In this document: one piece after another, positions 10,701-21,169 of the stretch
Layout of the letters: each line of letters begins with the position of its first letter
Numbering within the stretch: position 1 is the stretch's first letter
Source of the DNA: an uncultured Stenotrophomonas sp.
GTDB taxonomy: Bacteria > Pseudomonadota > Gammaproteobacteria > Xanthomonadales > Xanthomonadaceae
NCBI GenBank assembly: GCA_900078405.1
Contig: FLTS01000001.1
Coordinates: 1,450,626 to 1,514,625, forward strand
DNA: 64,000 nt
Reading direction: 5' to 3'
Program-made: the position numbers and the translations under genes
The notes under the pieces: model-generated
Told to the model about the DNA's origin: nothing
What the model saw: the letters and a program-made list of their open reading frames with translations, nothing else
Database searches by the model: none

Positions 10701-13316
10701 TTACAGGGTGCGCGGCACTTCGATGCGCTCGAAGCACTCGATCTGGTCGCCGGCCTTGACGTCGTTGTAGGCCTTCACGCCGATGCCGCACTCGGTGCCG
10801 TTGCGCACCTCGTCCACGTTCTCCTTGAAACGGCGCAGCGATTCCAGTTCGCCCTCGAACACCACCACGCTGTCGCGCAGCACGCGGATCGGCTTGTTGC
10901 GCTTGACCACGCCCTCCACGACCATGCAACCGGCCACGGCGCCGAGCTTGGAACTGCGGAACACGTCGCGGACCTCGGCGATGCCGATGATCTCCTCGCG
11001 GATTTCCACGCCCAGCAGGCCCGAAGCCACCTGCTTCACCTGGTCGATCACGTCGTAGATGATCGAGAAGTAACGCAGGTCGACGCCATTGGATTCGATG
11101 ATGCGGCGCGCCGAGGCGTCCGCACGCACGTTGAAGCCGATGACCGTGGCCTTGGAGGCAACCGCCGAGTTGGCGTCCGATTCGGTGATGCCGCCCACGC
11201 CGGAGTGGATCACGTTGATGCGGATGTCGTCGTTGGACAAGCCCACCAGCGACTGGCACAGCGCCTGCACCGAGCCCTGGACGTCGGCCTTGATCAGCAG
11301 GTTCAACACCTGCTGGCCGTCGCCCTTGCCCAACTGCGCCATGATGTCTTCCATGCGGCTGCCCGCGCTGGCGACCAGGCGCGATTCGCGGCGCTTGGTC
11401 TCGCGCTGCTGCGCCACGTCCTTGGCCAGGCGCTCGTCCTCGACGACCACGAAGTCGTCGCCGGCATCCGGCACACCGGACAGGCCCAGCACCTGCACCG
11501 GGATCGACGGGCCTGCCTCGGCCACCTGGCTGCCGGTCTCGTCGAACAGCGCGCGCACGCGGCCGTACTGGATGCCGCACACCAGGTAGTCGCCCTTCTT
11601 GAGCTGGCCCTGCTGCACCAGCACCGTCGCCACCGGGCCGCGACCCTTGTCCAGCGCGGATTCGATGACCACGCCGGCGGCGCGGCCTTCGGCCACCGCC
11701 TTCAGTTCCAGCACTTCGGCCTGCAGCGAAATCGCGTCCAGCAGGTCGTCGATGCCTTGGCCGGTCTTGGCCGAGATTTCCACCATCTGGATGTCACCGC
11801 CGAACTCCTCGGCCACGACCTGCTCGGCGAGCAGTTCGTTCTTCACCCGCATCGGGTCGGCCGAGGACTTGTCGATCTTGTTGATCGCCACCACGATCGG
11901 CGCGTTCGCGGCGCGGGCGTGCTGGATGGCTTCCTTGGTCTGCGGCATGACGCCGTCATCGGCGGCCACCACCACCACCACCACGTCGGTCAGCTGCGCG
12001 CCACGGGCGCGCATCGAGGTGAACGCGGCATGGCCGGGGGTGTCGAGGAAGCTGATCACGCCCTTCGGCGTGGTCACGTGGTAGGCACCGATATGCTGGG
12101 TGATACCGCCGGCTTCGCCGGTGGCGACCTTGGTGCGGCGGATGTAGTCCAGCAGCGAGGTCTTGCCGTGGTCGACGTGGCCCATGATGGTGACCACCGG
12201 CGGACGCGACACCGCGTCGCCTTGGTTGGCATCGGTCATGGCCAGCAGCGCGTCTTCGGCGTCGTTGTTGTCGGCGCGCACGGCCTTGTGACCCAGTTCC
12301 TCGGTCACCAGTACCGCGGTGTCGTGGTCGATGGACTGGGTGATGGTGGCCATCACGCCCATCTTGAACAGCGCCTTGACCACTTCACCGCCCTTCAGCG
12401 CCAGCTTCTGCGCCAGATCGGCCACGGTGACGGTCTCGCCGATGGCCACCTCGCGCACCACCGGTGCGGTCGGACGCTCGAAGCCGTGGCTGCCGCCACC
12501 GCCGCGCGACTGCTCGGAGCCGCGACGGCCGTGCTGCGGGCGCCCGCCCGGACGGCCACGCGTATTGCCGTTGTTGCTGCCGCGACGGGCGCGGTCGGAG
12601 GCCGACAGGTGCAGCTGGCCACCGAAACGGCCATTGTCATCGCCCGCCGCACCGCGGGCACGGTTGCCCGGCTTGGCGTGCGAGGAGGGACGTTCGGCAG
12701 CGCGGCTCGGCGGCGGCGCATGGCGCACGCTCTTGGCCGCCGGCTCGTCGCCCTCATCCGCCGCCGGAGTGCTGGCGACCCGTGCCGCTGCCTCGGCGGC
12801 CTTCTGCTCGGCTTCCACGCGCAGGCGCTCGGCCTCTTCGGCCGCCTTCTGCTGGGCGGCTTCCTCGGCGCGCGCACGGTCCTTCTCGGCCAGCATGCGC
12901 TGTTCGTCGAGGTTGCGCTGGCGCGATTCCTCGAGCTTGCGCAGGATTTCCTCGCGCTCTGCACTGGGATCCACCACCGCTGCACTACCGCCACTGCTCG
13001 GCTTGACATAGGTGCGCTTCTGGCGCACCTCGACATTCACCGTGGCCTTGCTGCGGCCAGTGCTGACGGTCACCTCCTGCTGCGTGCGACGGCTCAGGGT
13101 GATCTTCTTCGGCGCGGCGTCGGCCTCGTCGGCAACCTGCTCGTCCTTGCCGTGGGAACGGCGAAGGAAACCGAGCAGCTTCACTTTCTCGGCACTGGTC
13201 ACGACCTGGTCGGGACCGCTGAACTTCATGCCGGCCTGGGCCAGCTGTTCCAGCAGTTTCTCCACCGGCGTGTTGACCAGTTGGGCGAGCTTGCGGATGG
13301 TGGTTTGCTGCGACAT
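10701..13316 (-). CDS. infB: Translation initiation factor IF-2
   Basis: IF-2 is the GTPase that brings initiator fMet-tRNA to the 30S subunit and promotes subunit joining. The 871-aa protein starts at [15 protein letters not shown] (ATG 13316) with an IF2 N-terminal helical domain. A long charged Ala/Glu/Arg-rich linker follows (about residues 130-220), then an Arg/Gly-rich stretch and a second IF2_N-type domain. The G domain has [17 protein letters not shown] and NKID, and domains II-IV reach the C-terminus ([14 protein letters not shown]). The longer reading frame with twelve extra N-terminal residues is not conserved. Placement after nusA is standard. Confidence 0.98.
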   Translation of the reverse strand: MSQQTTIRKLAQLVNTPVEKLLEQLAQAGMKFSGPDQVVTSAEKVKLLGFLRRSHGKDEQVADEADAAPKKITLSRRTQQEVTVSTGRSKATVNVEVRQKRTYVKPSSGGSAAVVDPSAEREEILRKLEESRQRNLDEQRMLAEKDRARAEEAAQQKAAEEAERLRVEAEQKAAEAAARVASTPAADEGDEPAAKSVRHAPPPSRAAERPSSHAKPGNRARGAAGDDNGRFGGQLHLSASDRARRGSNNGNTRGRPGGRPQHGRRGSEQSRGGGGSHGFERPTAPVVREVAIGETVTVADLAQKLALKGGEVVKALFKMGVMATITQSIDHDTAVLVTEELGHKAVRADNNDAEDALLAMTDANQGDAVSRPPVVTIMGHVDHGKTSLLDYIRRTKVATGEAGGITQHIGAYHVTTPKGVISFLDTPGHAAFTSMRARGAQLTDVVVVVVAADDGVMPQTKEAIQHARAANAPIVVAINKIDKSSADPMRVKNELLAEQVVAEEFGGDIQMVEISAKTGQGIDDLLDAISLQAEVLELKAVAEGRAAGVVIESALDKGRGPVATVLVQQGQLKKGDYLVCGIQYGRVRALFDETGSQVAEAGPSIPVQVLGLSGVPDAGDDFVVVEDERLAKDVAQQRETKRRESRLVASAGSRMEDIMAQLGKGDGQQVLNLLIKADVQGSVQALCQSLVGLSNDDIRINVIHSGVGGITESDANSAVASKATVIGFNVRADASARRIIESNGVDLRYFSIIYDVIDQVKQVASGLLGVEIREEIIGIAEVRDVFRSSKLGAVAGCMVVEGVVKRNKPIRVLRDSVVVFEGELESLRRFKENVDEVRNGTECGIGVKAYNDVKAGDQIECFERIEVPRTL

Positions 13317-13446
13317 TCGGATCCTATGATCTTTTGGGCGCCCCCTCGACAAGTACGAAGGCAGCGCGGAGTCTACGCCCTGAGCGGCTCAGGGCACTGT
13401 TCATCGCTGGCTCATTCGCCGCGCTCCAGGTGTGCCTGCGTGGCGA

Positions 13447-14955
13447 TCATTCGCCACGCTCCAGCCTGGCGATTTCTTCGGCGCGGGCAGCCAGGACCAG
13501 CGCCGCGGCGCGCTCCAGGTCCACGCCCTCGATGCCGAACTCGACGATCTCGTCGGCCGCCAGATCCGACAGGTCCTCACTGGTGCTCACACCGTGGGCG
13601 GCCAGCGCATGGGCGGTGGCCTGATCCATGCCCGGCAGCGCCAGCAGGTCGTCGGCCGGCGCGCCATCTGCACCCTCTTCCACCGCCAGTGCCTCGTTGA
13701 GCAGCGCATCACGGGCACGCGCACGCAGCTCCTCGACGATGTCCTCGTCGAAGCCTTCCACCGCCAGCAGCTCGCCGATCGGCACGTAGGCGATTTCCTC
13801 GACGGTGCTGAAACCCTCGCTGACCAGGATGCCGGCGATTTCCTCGTCCACTTCCAGCTTGTCCATGAACAGCTGGCGGGCGACGGCCTGCTCGGCCTCG
13901 GACTTGGCGGTGACCTGGTCCTGGGTCATCACATTGAGCTGCCAGCCGGTCAGGCGGCTGGCCAGGCGCACGTTCTGGCCGCCCTTGCCGATGGCCTGGG
14001 CCAGCCGGTCCTCGGCCACGGCCAGGTCCATCGAGTGCTTTTCCTCATCGACGATGATCGACTGCACCTCGGCCGGCGCCATCGCGTTGATGACGAAATT
14101 GGCCGGGCTGTCGTTCCACAGCACGATGTCCACGCGCTCGCCATTGAGCTCGTTGGACACGGCCTGCACGCGCGAACCACGCATGCCGATGCAGGCGCCG
14201 ATCGGATCGGTGCGGGTATCGTGGGCCAGCACCGCGATCTTGGCGCGGTCGCCCGGGTCGCGGGCGCAGGCCTTGATCTCGACCAGCCCCTGGCCGACTT
14301 CCGGCACTTCCAGCTTGAACAGCTCGATCATGAACTCCGGCGCGGCGCGGCTGATGAACAGCTGCGGGCCGCGCGGCTCGGAGCGCACTTCGGCAAGGTA
14401 GCCGCGCACGCGGTCGCCGGCGCGCAGCACGTCGCGCGGAATGCCCTTGTCCTTCGGGATGAACGCCTCGGCGTTGCCGCCCAGGTCGACGTAGATGTTG
14501 CCGCGCTCGGCGCGCTTGACCACGCCGGTGACCAGCTCGCCAACCCGGTCCTTCCACGCGTCCACGACCTGCTGGCGCTCGGCCTCGCGCACGCGCTGCA
14601 CGATCACCTGCTTGGCGGCCTGCGCGGCGATGCGGCCGAAGTCCGGGTTCTCGATCTGCTCTTCGATGTAGTCGCCGACCTCGACGCCGTCGGCCTCGTC
14701 GACCGCGTCCATCAGGCGGATCTGGCGGTCCGGCGATTCCATCACCACGTCGTCGGCCACCACTTCCCAGCGGCGGAAGGTTTCGTAGCTGCCGTCCTTG
14801 TGGTCGATGGACACGCGCGCCAGCACGTCCTGGTCGGGGTAACGCTTCTTCGCCGCCGAGGCCAATGCGGCCTCGATCGCCTCGAAGATCACTTCGCGCG
14901 GCACGCCCTTCTCGTTGGCGACCGCGTCGACTACCAGCAAAAGTTCCTTGCTCAT
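13447..14955 (-). CDS. nusA: Transcription termination/antitermination factor NusA
   Basis: NusA binds RNA polymerase and nascent RNA, controlling pausing, termination and antitermination. The 502-aa product from ATG 14955 (MSKELLLVVDAVANEKG) has the N-terminal polymerase-binding domain, an S1 domain (VTGVVKRAERGNIYVDLG), two KH domains (DPIGACIGMRGSRVQAV; AIGKGGQNVRLASRLTG) and two acidic helix-hairpin-helix repeats at the C-terminus. That is the gammaproteobacterial form. It lies four bases after the rimP stop. Confidence 0.98.
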   Translation of the reverse strand: MSKELLLVVDAVANEKGVPREVIFEAIEAALASAAKKRYPDQDVLARVSIDHKDGSYETFRRWEVVADDVVMESPDRQIRLMDAVDEADGVEVGDYIEEQIENPDFGRIAAQAAKQVIVQRVREAERQQVVDAWKDRVGELVTGVVKRAERGNIYVDLGGNAEAFIPKDKGIPRDVLRAGDRVRGYLAEVRSEPRGPQLFISRAAPEFMIELFKLEVPEVGQGLVEIKACARDPGDRAKIAVLAHDTRTDPIGACIGMRGSRVQAVSNELNGERVDIVLWNDSPANFVINAMAPAEVQSIIVDEEKHSMDLAVAEDRLAQAIGKGGQNVRLASRLTGWQLNVMTQDQVTAKSEAEQAVARQLFMDKLEVDEEIAGILVSEGFSTVEEIAYVPIGELLAVEGFDEDIVEELRARARDALLNEALAVEEGADGAPADDLLALPGMDQATAHALAAHGVSTSEDLSDLAADEIVEFGIEGVDLERAAALVLAARAEEIARLERGE

Positions 14956-14959
14956 CGGC

Positions 14960-15547
14960 TTACTCCGCACGCGGCTTGCCGGCCGCGGTTTCGTTGTTGG
15001 ATTTGTTGCCGGCCTTGCCGCCCTTGGGGGCTGGGCCAACGGGTTTGACGGGAGCCAGGCCGAGAGCGGCCCAGTCCGGAATGATGCGCGCCTTGTCGAT
15101 GTTGTCGAAAGCGGCCACGAACGGCTTGCCGTCGACGTCGAAGGTCACCGTGCCCTGTGCATGGTCCACCGCGACGATCCCGCCCTGCAGGCGGCGGCGG
15201 TTTTCCTGCGGCAGCTTCAGGCCGACCTTGGCCGATTCGCCAAGGTGGCGCTCGAACTGCTCCAGCGTGAACAGCGGGCGGTCGACGCCCGGCGAGGACA
15301 CTTCCAGCGTGTAGTTGCCGCTGATCGGGTCCTCCACGTCCAGCTGCGCGGAAACCTCGCGGCTCACCCGCTCACAGTCGTCGATATTGACCACGCGCTC
15401 GGGCTGCTCGGCCAGCGGCACGTCGATGTACAGGCGCAGGGTCGCGCCGCCCGGCGCCGGCAGATACTCCGCGCCCAGCAGATCCAGCCCCAGCGCCTGC
15501 ACGGTGGGACCCAGCAGATTCGCGATTTCAGTAGCCTTGTCGCTCAC
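14960..15547 (-). CDS. rimP: Ribosome maturation factor RimP
   Basis: RimP is needed for 30S subunit maturation. The product is 195 aa from GTG 15547 ([30 protein letters not shown]). It contains the conserved YIDV and [24 protein letters not shown] segments and ends in a lysine/asparagine-rich tail ([21 protein letters not shown]), slightly longer than the E. coli protein. A longer frame back to 15985 would run antisense-free through the tRNA gene and is rejected. An AGAGCAGG-like ribosome site precedes the GTG. Confidence 0.95.
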   Translation of the reverse strand: MSDKATEIANLLGPTVQALGLDLLGAEYLPAPGGATLRLYIDVPLAEQPERVVNIDDCERVSREVSAQLDVEDPISGNYTLEVSSPGVDRPLFTLEQFERHLGESAKVGLKLPQENRRRLQGGIVAVDHAQGTVTFDVDGKPFVAAFDNIDKARIIPDWAALGLAPVKPVGPAPKGGKAGNKSNNETAAGKPRAE

Positions 15548-15608
15548 AGCCTGCTCTTGGTTTCGGTAATGGGAAAACGTGGAAGACCGGCCGGACTTTT
15601 CGTTTCGC

Positions 15609-15641
15609 GGAAACAACAAAGGGCCCGACTGGGCCCTTTGT
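15609..15641 (-). terminator. Terminator/attenuator between tRNA-fMet and rimP
   Basis: An eleven-base perfect stem (ACAAAGGGCCC with its complement, loop of four) at 15616-15641 is followed on the minus strand by TTGTTGTTT. It stands between the tRNA and rimP, so it can trim transcription into the rimP-nusA-infB operon. Two smaller hairpins lie upstream of it, at 15649-15667 and 15674-15697. Confidence 0.75.
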
Positions 15642-15744
15642 CCGGTATGAATCCGGTGACTGGATTCCGGTTGCAGGAACGGAAGCAAACGTTCCTGCGA
15701 GCCCAGATCCTGCCTTCGACAACGCATGTTGAGAAGGCCGGAAC

Positions 15745-15821
15745 TGGTAGCGGGGGCAGGATTTGAACCTGCGACCTTCGGGTTATGAGCCCGACGAGCT
15801 GCCAGACTGCTCCACCCCGCA
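15745..15821 (-). tRNA. Initiator tRNA-fMet (CAT)
   Basis: A 77-nt cloverleaf with encoded CCA. The anticodon loop is CTCATAA, and the anticodon stem has the three consecutive G-C pairs typical of initiator tRNA. The first acceptor pair is T-T, that is, unpaired, which also marks an initiator. The T-loop reads GGTTCAAATCC. It heads the rimP-nusA-infB operon, as metY does in E. coli. Confidence 0.97.
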
Positions 15822-15832
15822 GCAGAAGCGGA

Positions 15833-15861
15833 ATTATGAGGCAATGTCGCTGATAGTGCAA
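15833..15861 (-). promoter_or_regulatory. Promoter of tRNA-fMet and the rimP-nusA-infB operon
   Basis: On the minus strand a -35 TTGCAC (15856-15861) and a -10 CATAAT (15833-15838) are spaced by 17 bases, 12 bases before the mature tRNA 5' end. The remaining bases to 16030 hold a hairpin at 15911-15932 without a clear T-run, possibly the 3' end of the nuo transcript. Confidence 0.75.
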
Positions 15862-16030
15862 GCTTCATTGCCACATTGTTTCTCCCGAACCGGAAAGCTC
15901 CGGAGAAACCGCGGAAGGCCGAAGCCTTCCGCCGGATCGCCTCCCGGCGACCCTGGGCAACCGCGGATCGCGCCGTTGCCCTCAACTCAGGGCGCGCATC
16001 TTACACGATGCACGCCGCTTTGTGTCCACT

Positions 16031-17494
16031 TCAGGACAAATGCATGAATGCGGTACGCACCCATTCAGCCAGCACGCCCAGGCCCAGCGGCAGCACCAGC
16101 AGGCCCACGCAGTTCACGCCCAGCACGATGCCCAGCACGCGGTCGTTGTGGCGCGGCAGCGGCTCGCCGACCGGCTCGTCGAAATACATCACCTTGACCA
16201 CGCGCAGGTAGTAGAAGCAGCCCATCACCGCACTGATCACGCCGAGGATCGCCAGCCACAGCAGGCCGCCGTGGATCGTCGCGCCCAGCACCGCCAGCTT
16301 GGCCCAGAAGCCGAGGAACGGCGGGATGCCGGCCAGCGAGAACATCGCGCACAGCATCAGCCCGGCCATCCACGGGTTGCGCGCGTTCAGGCCCTTGAAG
16401 TCCTCGATGTTCTCGGCCTCGAAGCCGGCGCGCGACAGCGCGATGATCACGCCGAACGCGGCAGTGGACATCAGCGCATAGACCATCGCGTAGAACATCG
16501 CCGCCGAATAGCCCTGCGCACCGCCGCCGGCAACGCCCATCAGCAGGAAGCCGATGTGCGAGACGGTCGAGTAGGCCAGCATGCGCTTGAGGTTGGTCTG
16601 CGCGATCGCCATCAGGTTGCCGACCAGCAGCGACAGCGCCGCCAGCCCGGCCAGCACGTATTGCAGCTCGGCCGACAACGGGCCGACGCCGGTCTCCAGC
16701 AGGCGGTAGGCCATGCCGAACGCGGCCAGCTTCGGCGCCGAACTGATGAACAGCGCGATCGGCGCTGGCGCCCCCTGGTAGACGTCAGGCAGCCACATGT
16801 GGAACGGCGCCGCACCGAGCTTGAATGCCACGCCGGCGACCATGAACACCGCGCCGGTCAACAGCAGCAGGCGCTCGTCCGAATGCACGGCAGCCGCACG
16901 GATCGCGTCCAGATGCAGCGAGCCGGTGGCGCCGTAGACCAGCGACATGCCGTACAGCAGCAGGCCCGAAGCCAGCGAACCGAGCACGATGTACTTCATG
17001 CCGGCCTCGGCGGCCAGCTTGTTCTCGCGATTGCTGGCAACAAGCGCGTAAGAGCTCAGCGCCAGCAGTTCCAGGCCCAGGTAGACCATCAGCAGGCTGC
17101 CGGCCGAGACCAGCACCATCATGCCGGCGGCGGCGAACAGCAGCAGCACCGCGATCTCGCCCTGGTACTGGTTGCGCTCGCGCAGGTAGCTCCAGCCGTA
17201 CAGCAGGGTCAGGCCGGTGACCAGCACCACCACGATCTTCATCGCATCGGCAGCGGCGTCACGGATGAACATGCCCTGGAACACCTCGCCCTGCCCGCCC
17301 ACGCCGCCCAGCAGCAGCGCGAAGGCGACGACGAGGACGGCGACCGACAGGAAGTGGGTCCAGACCTTGTGCCGCTGGCTGATGAACAGGTCGAGGATCA
17401 GCAGGGCAAAGGCACCACCGACCACCACCAGTTCAGGCAGCAACGGCGGAAGGTCGGCAGCGGTCAACGGCAGAAGCGTCGGCGTGGTCATCAT
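16031..17494 (-). CDS. nuoN: NADH-quinone oxidoreductase subunit N
   Basis: NuoN is one of three antiporter-like proton-pumping subunits in the membrane arm of complex I. The 487-aa product is polytopic throughout. It has the conserved lysine helices of the family (for example NLKRMLAYSTVSHIGFLLMG and GIPPFLGFWAKLAVLGA). Two adjacent ATGs and a TTG are candidates, and ATG 17494 is chosen. It is the last gene of the nuo operon. Confidence 0.97.
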   Translation of the reverse strand: MMTTPTLLPLTAADLPPLLPELVVVGGAFALLILDLFISQRHKVWTHFLSVAVLVVAFALLLGGVGGQGEVFQGMFIRDAAADAMKIVVVLVTGLTLLYGWSYLRERNQYQGEIAVLLLFAAAGMMVLVSAGSLLMVYLGLELLALSSYALVASNRENKLAAEAGMKYIVLGSLASGLLLYGMSLVYGATGSLHLDAIRAAAVHSDERLLLLTGAVFMVAGVAFKLGAAPFHMWLPDVYQGAPAPIALFISSAPKLAAFGMAYRLLETGVGPLSAELQYVLAGLAALSLLVGNLMAIAQTNLKRMLAYSTVSHIGFLLMGVAGGGAQGYSAAMFYAMVYALMSTAAFGVIIALSRAGFEAENIEDFKGLNARNPWMAGLMLCAMFSLAGIPPFLGFWAKLAVLGATIHGGLLWLAILGVISAVMGCFYYLRVVKVMYFDEPVGEPLPRHNDRVLGIVLGVNCVGLLVLPLGLGVLAEWVRTAFMHLS

Positions 17495-17528
17495 CAAATC
17501 CTGGAATCAATACTCTCGACGGGGCCGC

Positions 17529-19040
17529 TTACAGCAGCTTGCTCGAAGCGATCTGCATCGCCAGCTTGGCGATGGACGGCTCCATCAGTTCGGTCAGCGG
17601 CCGCGGGTAGAAACCCAGCACCAGGGTGCCGACGGCGAACACGCCCAGCACCAGCCATTCGCGGCCGTTGATGTCCTTCATTTCGGCCACGTGCGCGTTG
17701 CCCACCTCACCGAAGAACACGCGCTTGTACAGCCACAACGAATAGCCGGCGCCGATGATCAGCGTGGTCGCCGCGCCGAAGGCCGCCAGCGGATGCCACT
17801 GGAAGCTGGCCAGCACCACCATGAATTCGCCGACGAAGCCGCTGGTGCCCGGCAGGCCCGAATTGGCCATGAAGAACAGCAGTGCGAACGCGGCAAACCA
17901 CGGCATCACGTTGACCACGCCGCCGTAGTCGGCGATGCGGCGGGTATGCAGACGGTCGTAGAGCACGCCGATGCAGGAGAACATCGCGCCGGAAACGAAG
18001 CCGTGCGAGACCATCTGCACCATCGCACCCTGCAGGCCCAGTCGCGCGGCATCGCTGTTGCCGGCCTCGCGCACCAGCCACAGGGCGACGAAGGTACCCA
18101 GGGTCACGAAGCCCATGTGCGCGATCGACGAATAGGCGACCAGCTTCTTCATGTCATCCTGGACGATCGCAACCAGGCCGATGTAGATGACAGCGATGAG
18201 CGACAGCGCGATCACCAGCCACGCCAACTCGTGGCTGGCATCGGGCACGATCGGCAGGTTGAAGCGCAGAAAGCCGTAGCCACCGATCTTCAACGCGATC
18301 GCGGCCAGGATCACCGAGCCGGCGGTCGGCGCTTCCACGTGCGCGTCCGGCAGCCACGTATGCACCGGGAACATCGGCACCTTGACCGCGAAGGCGATCA
18401 GGAACGCGAGGAAGATCCAGGTCTGCTCCCTGGCCGACAGCTGCAGCTGGTACAGGTCGGCCAGCTGGAAGCTGCCGCCCTTCATATACAGGTAGACCAG
18501 TGCCACCAGCATCAGCACCGAGCCGAGGAAGGTGTAGAGGAAGAACTTGATCGCCGCATAGATGCGGCGCGGGCCGCCCCATACGCCGATGATCAGGAAC
18601 ATCGGGATCAGCATCGCCTCGAAGAACACGTAGAACAGCATCGCGTCGGTAGCCGAGAAGATGCCGACGGTGATGCCTTCCAGGATCAGCAAGGCCGACA
18701 CGTACTGGTTGACGCGCTTGTTGATCACGCTCCAGGCGCCGACCAGCACCAACACGCCCACCAACGTGGTCAGCAGCACCAGCGCAATGGCGATGCCGTC
18801 CACGGCAAGGTTGTAGCCGATGCCGAAGGCCGGGATCCACGGCCGCTGCTCGACGAACTGCATCACCTCGGCGGCGCCGCGGTCGTAACCGGTGAGCAGG
18901 CCGATGCTCAACAGGAAGGTGAGCAATGCCACTGCCAGCGACGCCCAACGGGCGGCCTGGGCGTTGCGCACGGCGAGGATCAACGCACCGCCGAGGATCG
19001 GCAGCCAGATGAGGAGACTAAGCAGGGGCCAGTTCGACAC
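17529..19040 (-). CDS. nuoM: NADH-quinone oxidoreductase subunit M
   Basis: NuoM is the second antiporter-like subunit of complex I. The 503-aa membrane protein has the family glutamate/lysine helices, including FLAFLIAFAVKVPMFPVHTWLPDAHVEAPT and MKKLVAYSSIAHMGF. It starts with GTG at 19040 (MSNWPLLSL). It lies 19 bases after nuoL. Confidence 0.98.
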   Translation of the reverse strand: MSNWPLLSLLIWLPILGGALILAVRNAQAARWASLAVALLTFLLSIGLLTGYDRGAAEVMQFVEQRPWIPAFGIGYNLAVDGIAIALVLLTTLVGVLVLVGAWSVINKRVNQYVSALLILEGITVGIFSATDAMLFYVFFEAMLIPMFLIIGVWGGPRRIYAAIKFFLYTFLGSVLMLVALVYLYMKGGSFQLADLYQLQLSAREQTWIFLAFLIAFAVKVPMFPVHTWLPDAHVEAPTAGSVILAAIALKIGGYGFLRFNLPIVPDASHELAWLVIALSLIAVIYIGLVAIVQDDMKKLVAYSSIAHMGFVTLGTFVALWLVREAGNSDAARLGLQGAMVQMVSHGFVSGAMFSCIGVLYDRLHTRRIADYGGVVNVMPWFAAFALLFFMANSGLPGTSGFVGEFMVVLASFQWHPLAAFGAATTLIIGAGYSLWLYKRVFFGEVGNAHVAEMKDINGREWLVLGVFAVGTLVLGFYPRPLTELMEPSIAKLAMQIASSKLL

Positions 19041-19059
19041 GTTTTCTATTCCGTACAGG

Positions 19060-21162
19060 TCAGCGCCAGAAATGCATCAGCACGCCCAGCAGGGCGATCA
19101 GGCCGATGATCATCACGAACGCGTAGTGGTAGAGGAAACCGGATTGGGTGCGACGCAGCAGGTTGGCGGCCAGCTCGACCACGCGGGCCGCACCGTTGAC
19201 CATCACCCCGTCCACCAGCTTGCTGTCGATGGCGCGCGAGGCCTTGCCCAGCTGCACGCTGCCGCCGGCAAAGCCGTCGATCCACAGCTTGTCGAAGCCG
19301 TACTTGTTCTCCAGCACCGACACCACCGGTGCCAACGCCTTGCGCGACTTGCCGGCCAGCTCCGGCTTCCAGATGTAGAACACCCAGGCCAGCACGAAAC
19401 CGGCCACGGTCAGCCAGAATGCCGGCGCGGTCAGGCCATGCAGCGCGAACTGCACCGCGCCATGCCAGCCTTCCTTGCCCAGCTCGGCGATGGTGTCGCG
19501 TGCCGGGTTGGTGAAGTCGACGATGCCGGTGAAGAACGACATCGCCTGCCCCGGGATGCCGTTGCCGTGGGCATGACCGGCCCAGTCGGTACCGAACAGC
19601 ATCGGGCCGATGGTGAAGAAGCCGATCAGCACCGACGGGATCGCCAGCAGCACCAGCGGCAGCGTCACCACCCACGGCGACTCGTGCGGCTCATGCGCGC
19701 CGTGGCCGTGGTCGTCGTCGTGATGGCCGTGGCCATGATCGTCGTGCGCGTCGCGGAAGCGTTCCTTGCCGAAGAAGGTCAGGAACAGCAGGCGGAAGCT
19801 GTAGAAGCTGGTGACGATCACCCCGCCCAGCACCGCCCAGTAGCCGTAGGTGGCCACCCAGCTGTGCGAAACGTGGGCATGCAGCTCGGCCGCCTCGATG
19901 ATGGTGTCCTTCGAGTAGAAACCGGAGAAGAACGGGGTGCCGACCAGCGCCAGCGTACCGATCCACATGGTGATGTGGGTGATCGGCATGTATTTGCGCA
20001 GGCCGCCCATCTTCAGCATGTTCTGCTCGTGGTGCATGCCGATGATGACCGAGCCGGCGCCGAGGAACAGCAATGCCTTGAAGAAGGCGTGGGTCATCAG
20101 GTGGAACACCGCGCCCGAGTAGGCCGAAACGCCCAGCGCCACGGTCATGTAGCCCAGCTGCGACAGCGTCGAGTAGGCGACCACGCGCTTGATGTCACTC
20201 TGCACGATGCCGATCAGGCCGGTGAAGAACGCGGTGGTGGCGCCGATGAACAGGATGAAGTCCAGTGCCGCCTGCGACAGCTCGAACAGCGGCGACATGC
20301 GGGTAACCATGAAGATGCCCGCGGTCACCATCGTCGCGGCATGGATCAGGGCCGAGATCGGGGTCGGGCCTTCCATCGAGTCCGGCAGCCAGACGTGCAG
20401 CGGCACCTGCGCCGACTTGCCCATAGCGCCGACGAACAGGCAGATGCAGATCACCGTGGCGATGCTCCACTGATGGTTGCCGATCAGCTGGATCGTGGCG
20501 TGGCCGACCACGTCGTTGCCGAGCAAGGTGCCGGCATTGGCGAACACGGTGGCGTAATCCAGCGAACCGAACACCCACAGCACGCCGGCGATGCCGAGCA
20601 GGAAGCCGAAGTCACCGACGCGGTTGACCAGGAACGCCTTCATGTTGGCGAAGATCGCGCTGGGCTTCTTGAAGTAGAAGCCGATCAGCAGGTATGACAC
20701 CAGACCCACTGCTTCCCAGCCGAAGAACAGCTGCAGGAAGTTGTTGCTCATCACCAGCGCGAGCATCGAGAAGGTGAACAGCGAGATGTAGCTGAAAAAA
20801 CGCTGGTAGCCATCGTCATCGGCCATGTAGCCGATCGAGTAGATGTGCACCAGCAGCGACACGAAGGTCACCACCGCCATCATCATCGCGGTCAGGCGGT
20901 CGACCATGAAACCCACGTGCGCCGAGTACTGGCCGACCTCGAAGAAGGTGTAGACGTTCTGGTTGAACGGCTGCGCCCCGCCCCACAGCAGCTGGTACAG
21001 CACGTGCAGCGACAGCGCGCAGCTGACCGCCACGCCAAGGATGGTGATGTACTGCGCGCCCTTGCGCCCCACCTGGCGACCGAACAGGCCGGCGATGATG
21101 CTGCCGAACAGCGGCGCCAGCACCACTGCAATCAACAGACTCTTGGAGAGAGTGATTTCCAT
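19060..21162 (-). CDS. nuoL: NADH-quinone oxidoreductase subunit L
   Basis: NuoL is the distal proton-pumping subunit, with the long C-terminal helix that runs along the membrane arm of complex I. At 700 aa it is somewhat longer than many NuoL proteins. The proton-path motifs are visible (GKSAQVPLHVWLPDSMEGPTP, DIKRVVAYSTLSQLGYM). A histidine/aspartate-rich loop with about a dozen histidines is encoded at about 19676-19760, before ESPWVVTLPLVLLAIPS. It starts at ATG 21162. Confidence 0.98.
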   Translation of the reverse strand: MEITLSKSLLIAVVLAPLFGSIIAGLFGRQVGRKGAQYITILGVAVSCALSLHVLYQLLWGGAQPFNQNVYTFFEVGQYSAHVGFMVDRLTAMMMAVVTFVSLLVHIYSIGYMADDDGYQRFFSYISLFTFSMLALVMSNNFLQLFFGWEAVGLVSYLLIGFYFKKPSAIFANMKAFLVNRVGDFGFLLGIAGVLWVFGSLDYATVFANAGTLLGNDVVGHATIQLIGNHQWSIATVICICLFVGAMGKSAQVPLHVWLPDSMEGPTPISALIHAATMVTAGIFMVTRMSPLFELSQAALDFILFIGATTAFFTGLIGIVQSDIKRVVAYSTLSQLGYMTVALGVSAYSGAVFHLMTHAFFKALLFLGAGSVIIGMHHEQNMLKMGGLRKYMPITHITMWIGTLALVGTPFFSGFYSKDTIIEAAELHAHVSHSWVATYGYWAVLGGVIVTSFYSFRLLFLTFFGKERFRDAHDDHGHGHHDDDHGHGAHEPHESPWVVTLPLVLLAIPSVLIGFFTIGPMLFGTDWAGHAHGNGIPGQAMSFFTGIVDFTNPARDTIAELGKEGWHGAVQFALHGLTAPAFWLTVAGFVLAWVFYIWKPELAGKSRKALAPVVSVLENKYGFDKLWIDGFAGGSVQLGKASRAIDSKLVDGVMVNGAARVVELAANLLRRTQSGFLYHYAFVMIIGLIALLGVLMHFWR

Positions 21163-21169
21163 CTGCGGT

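Noticed and set aside
9150..13700. A 1516-codon open frame on the plus strand
   Set aside because: Antisense shadow of truB, rbfA and infB, with no recognisable domain or ribosome site.
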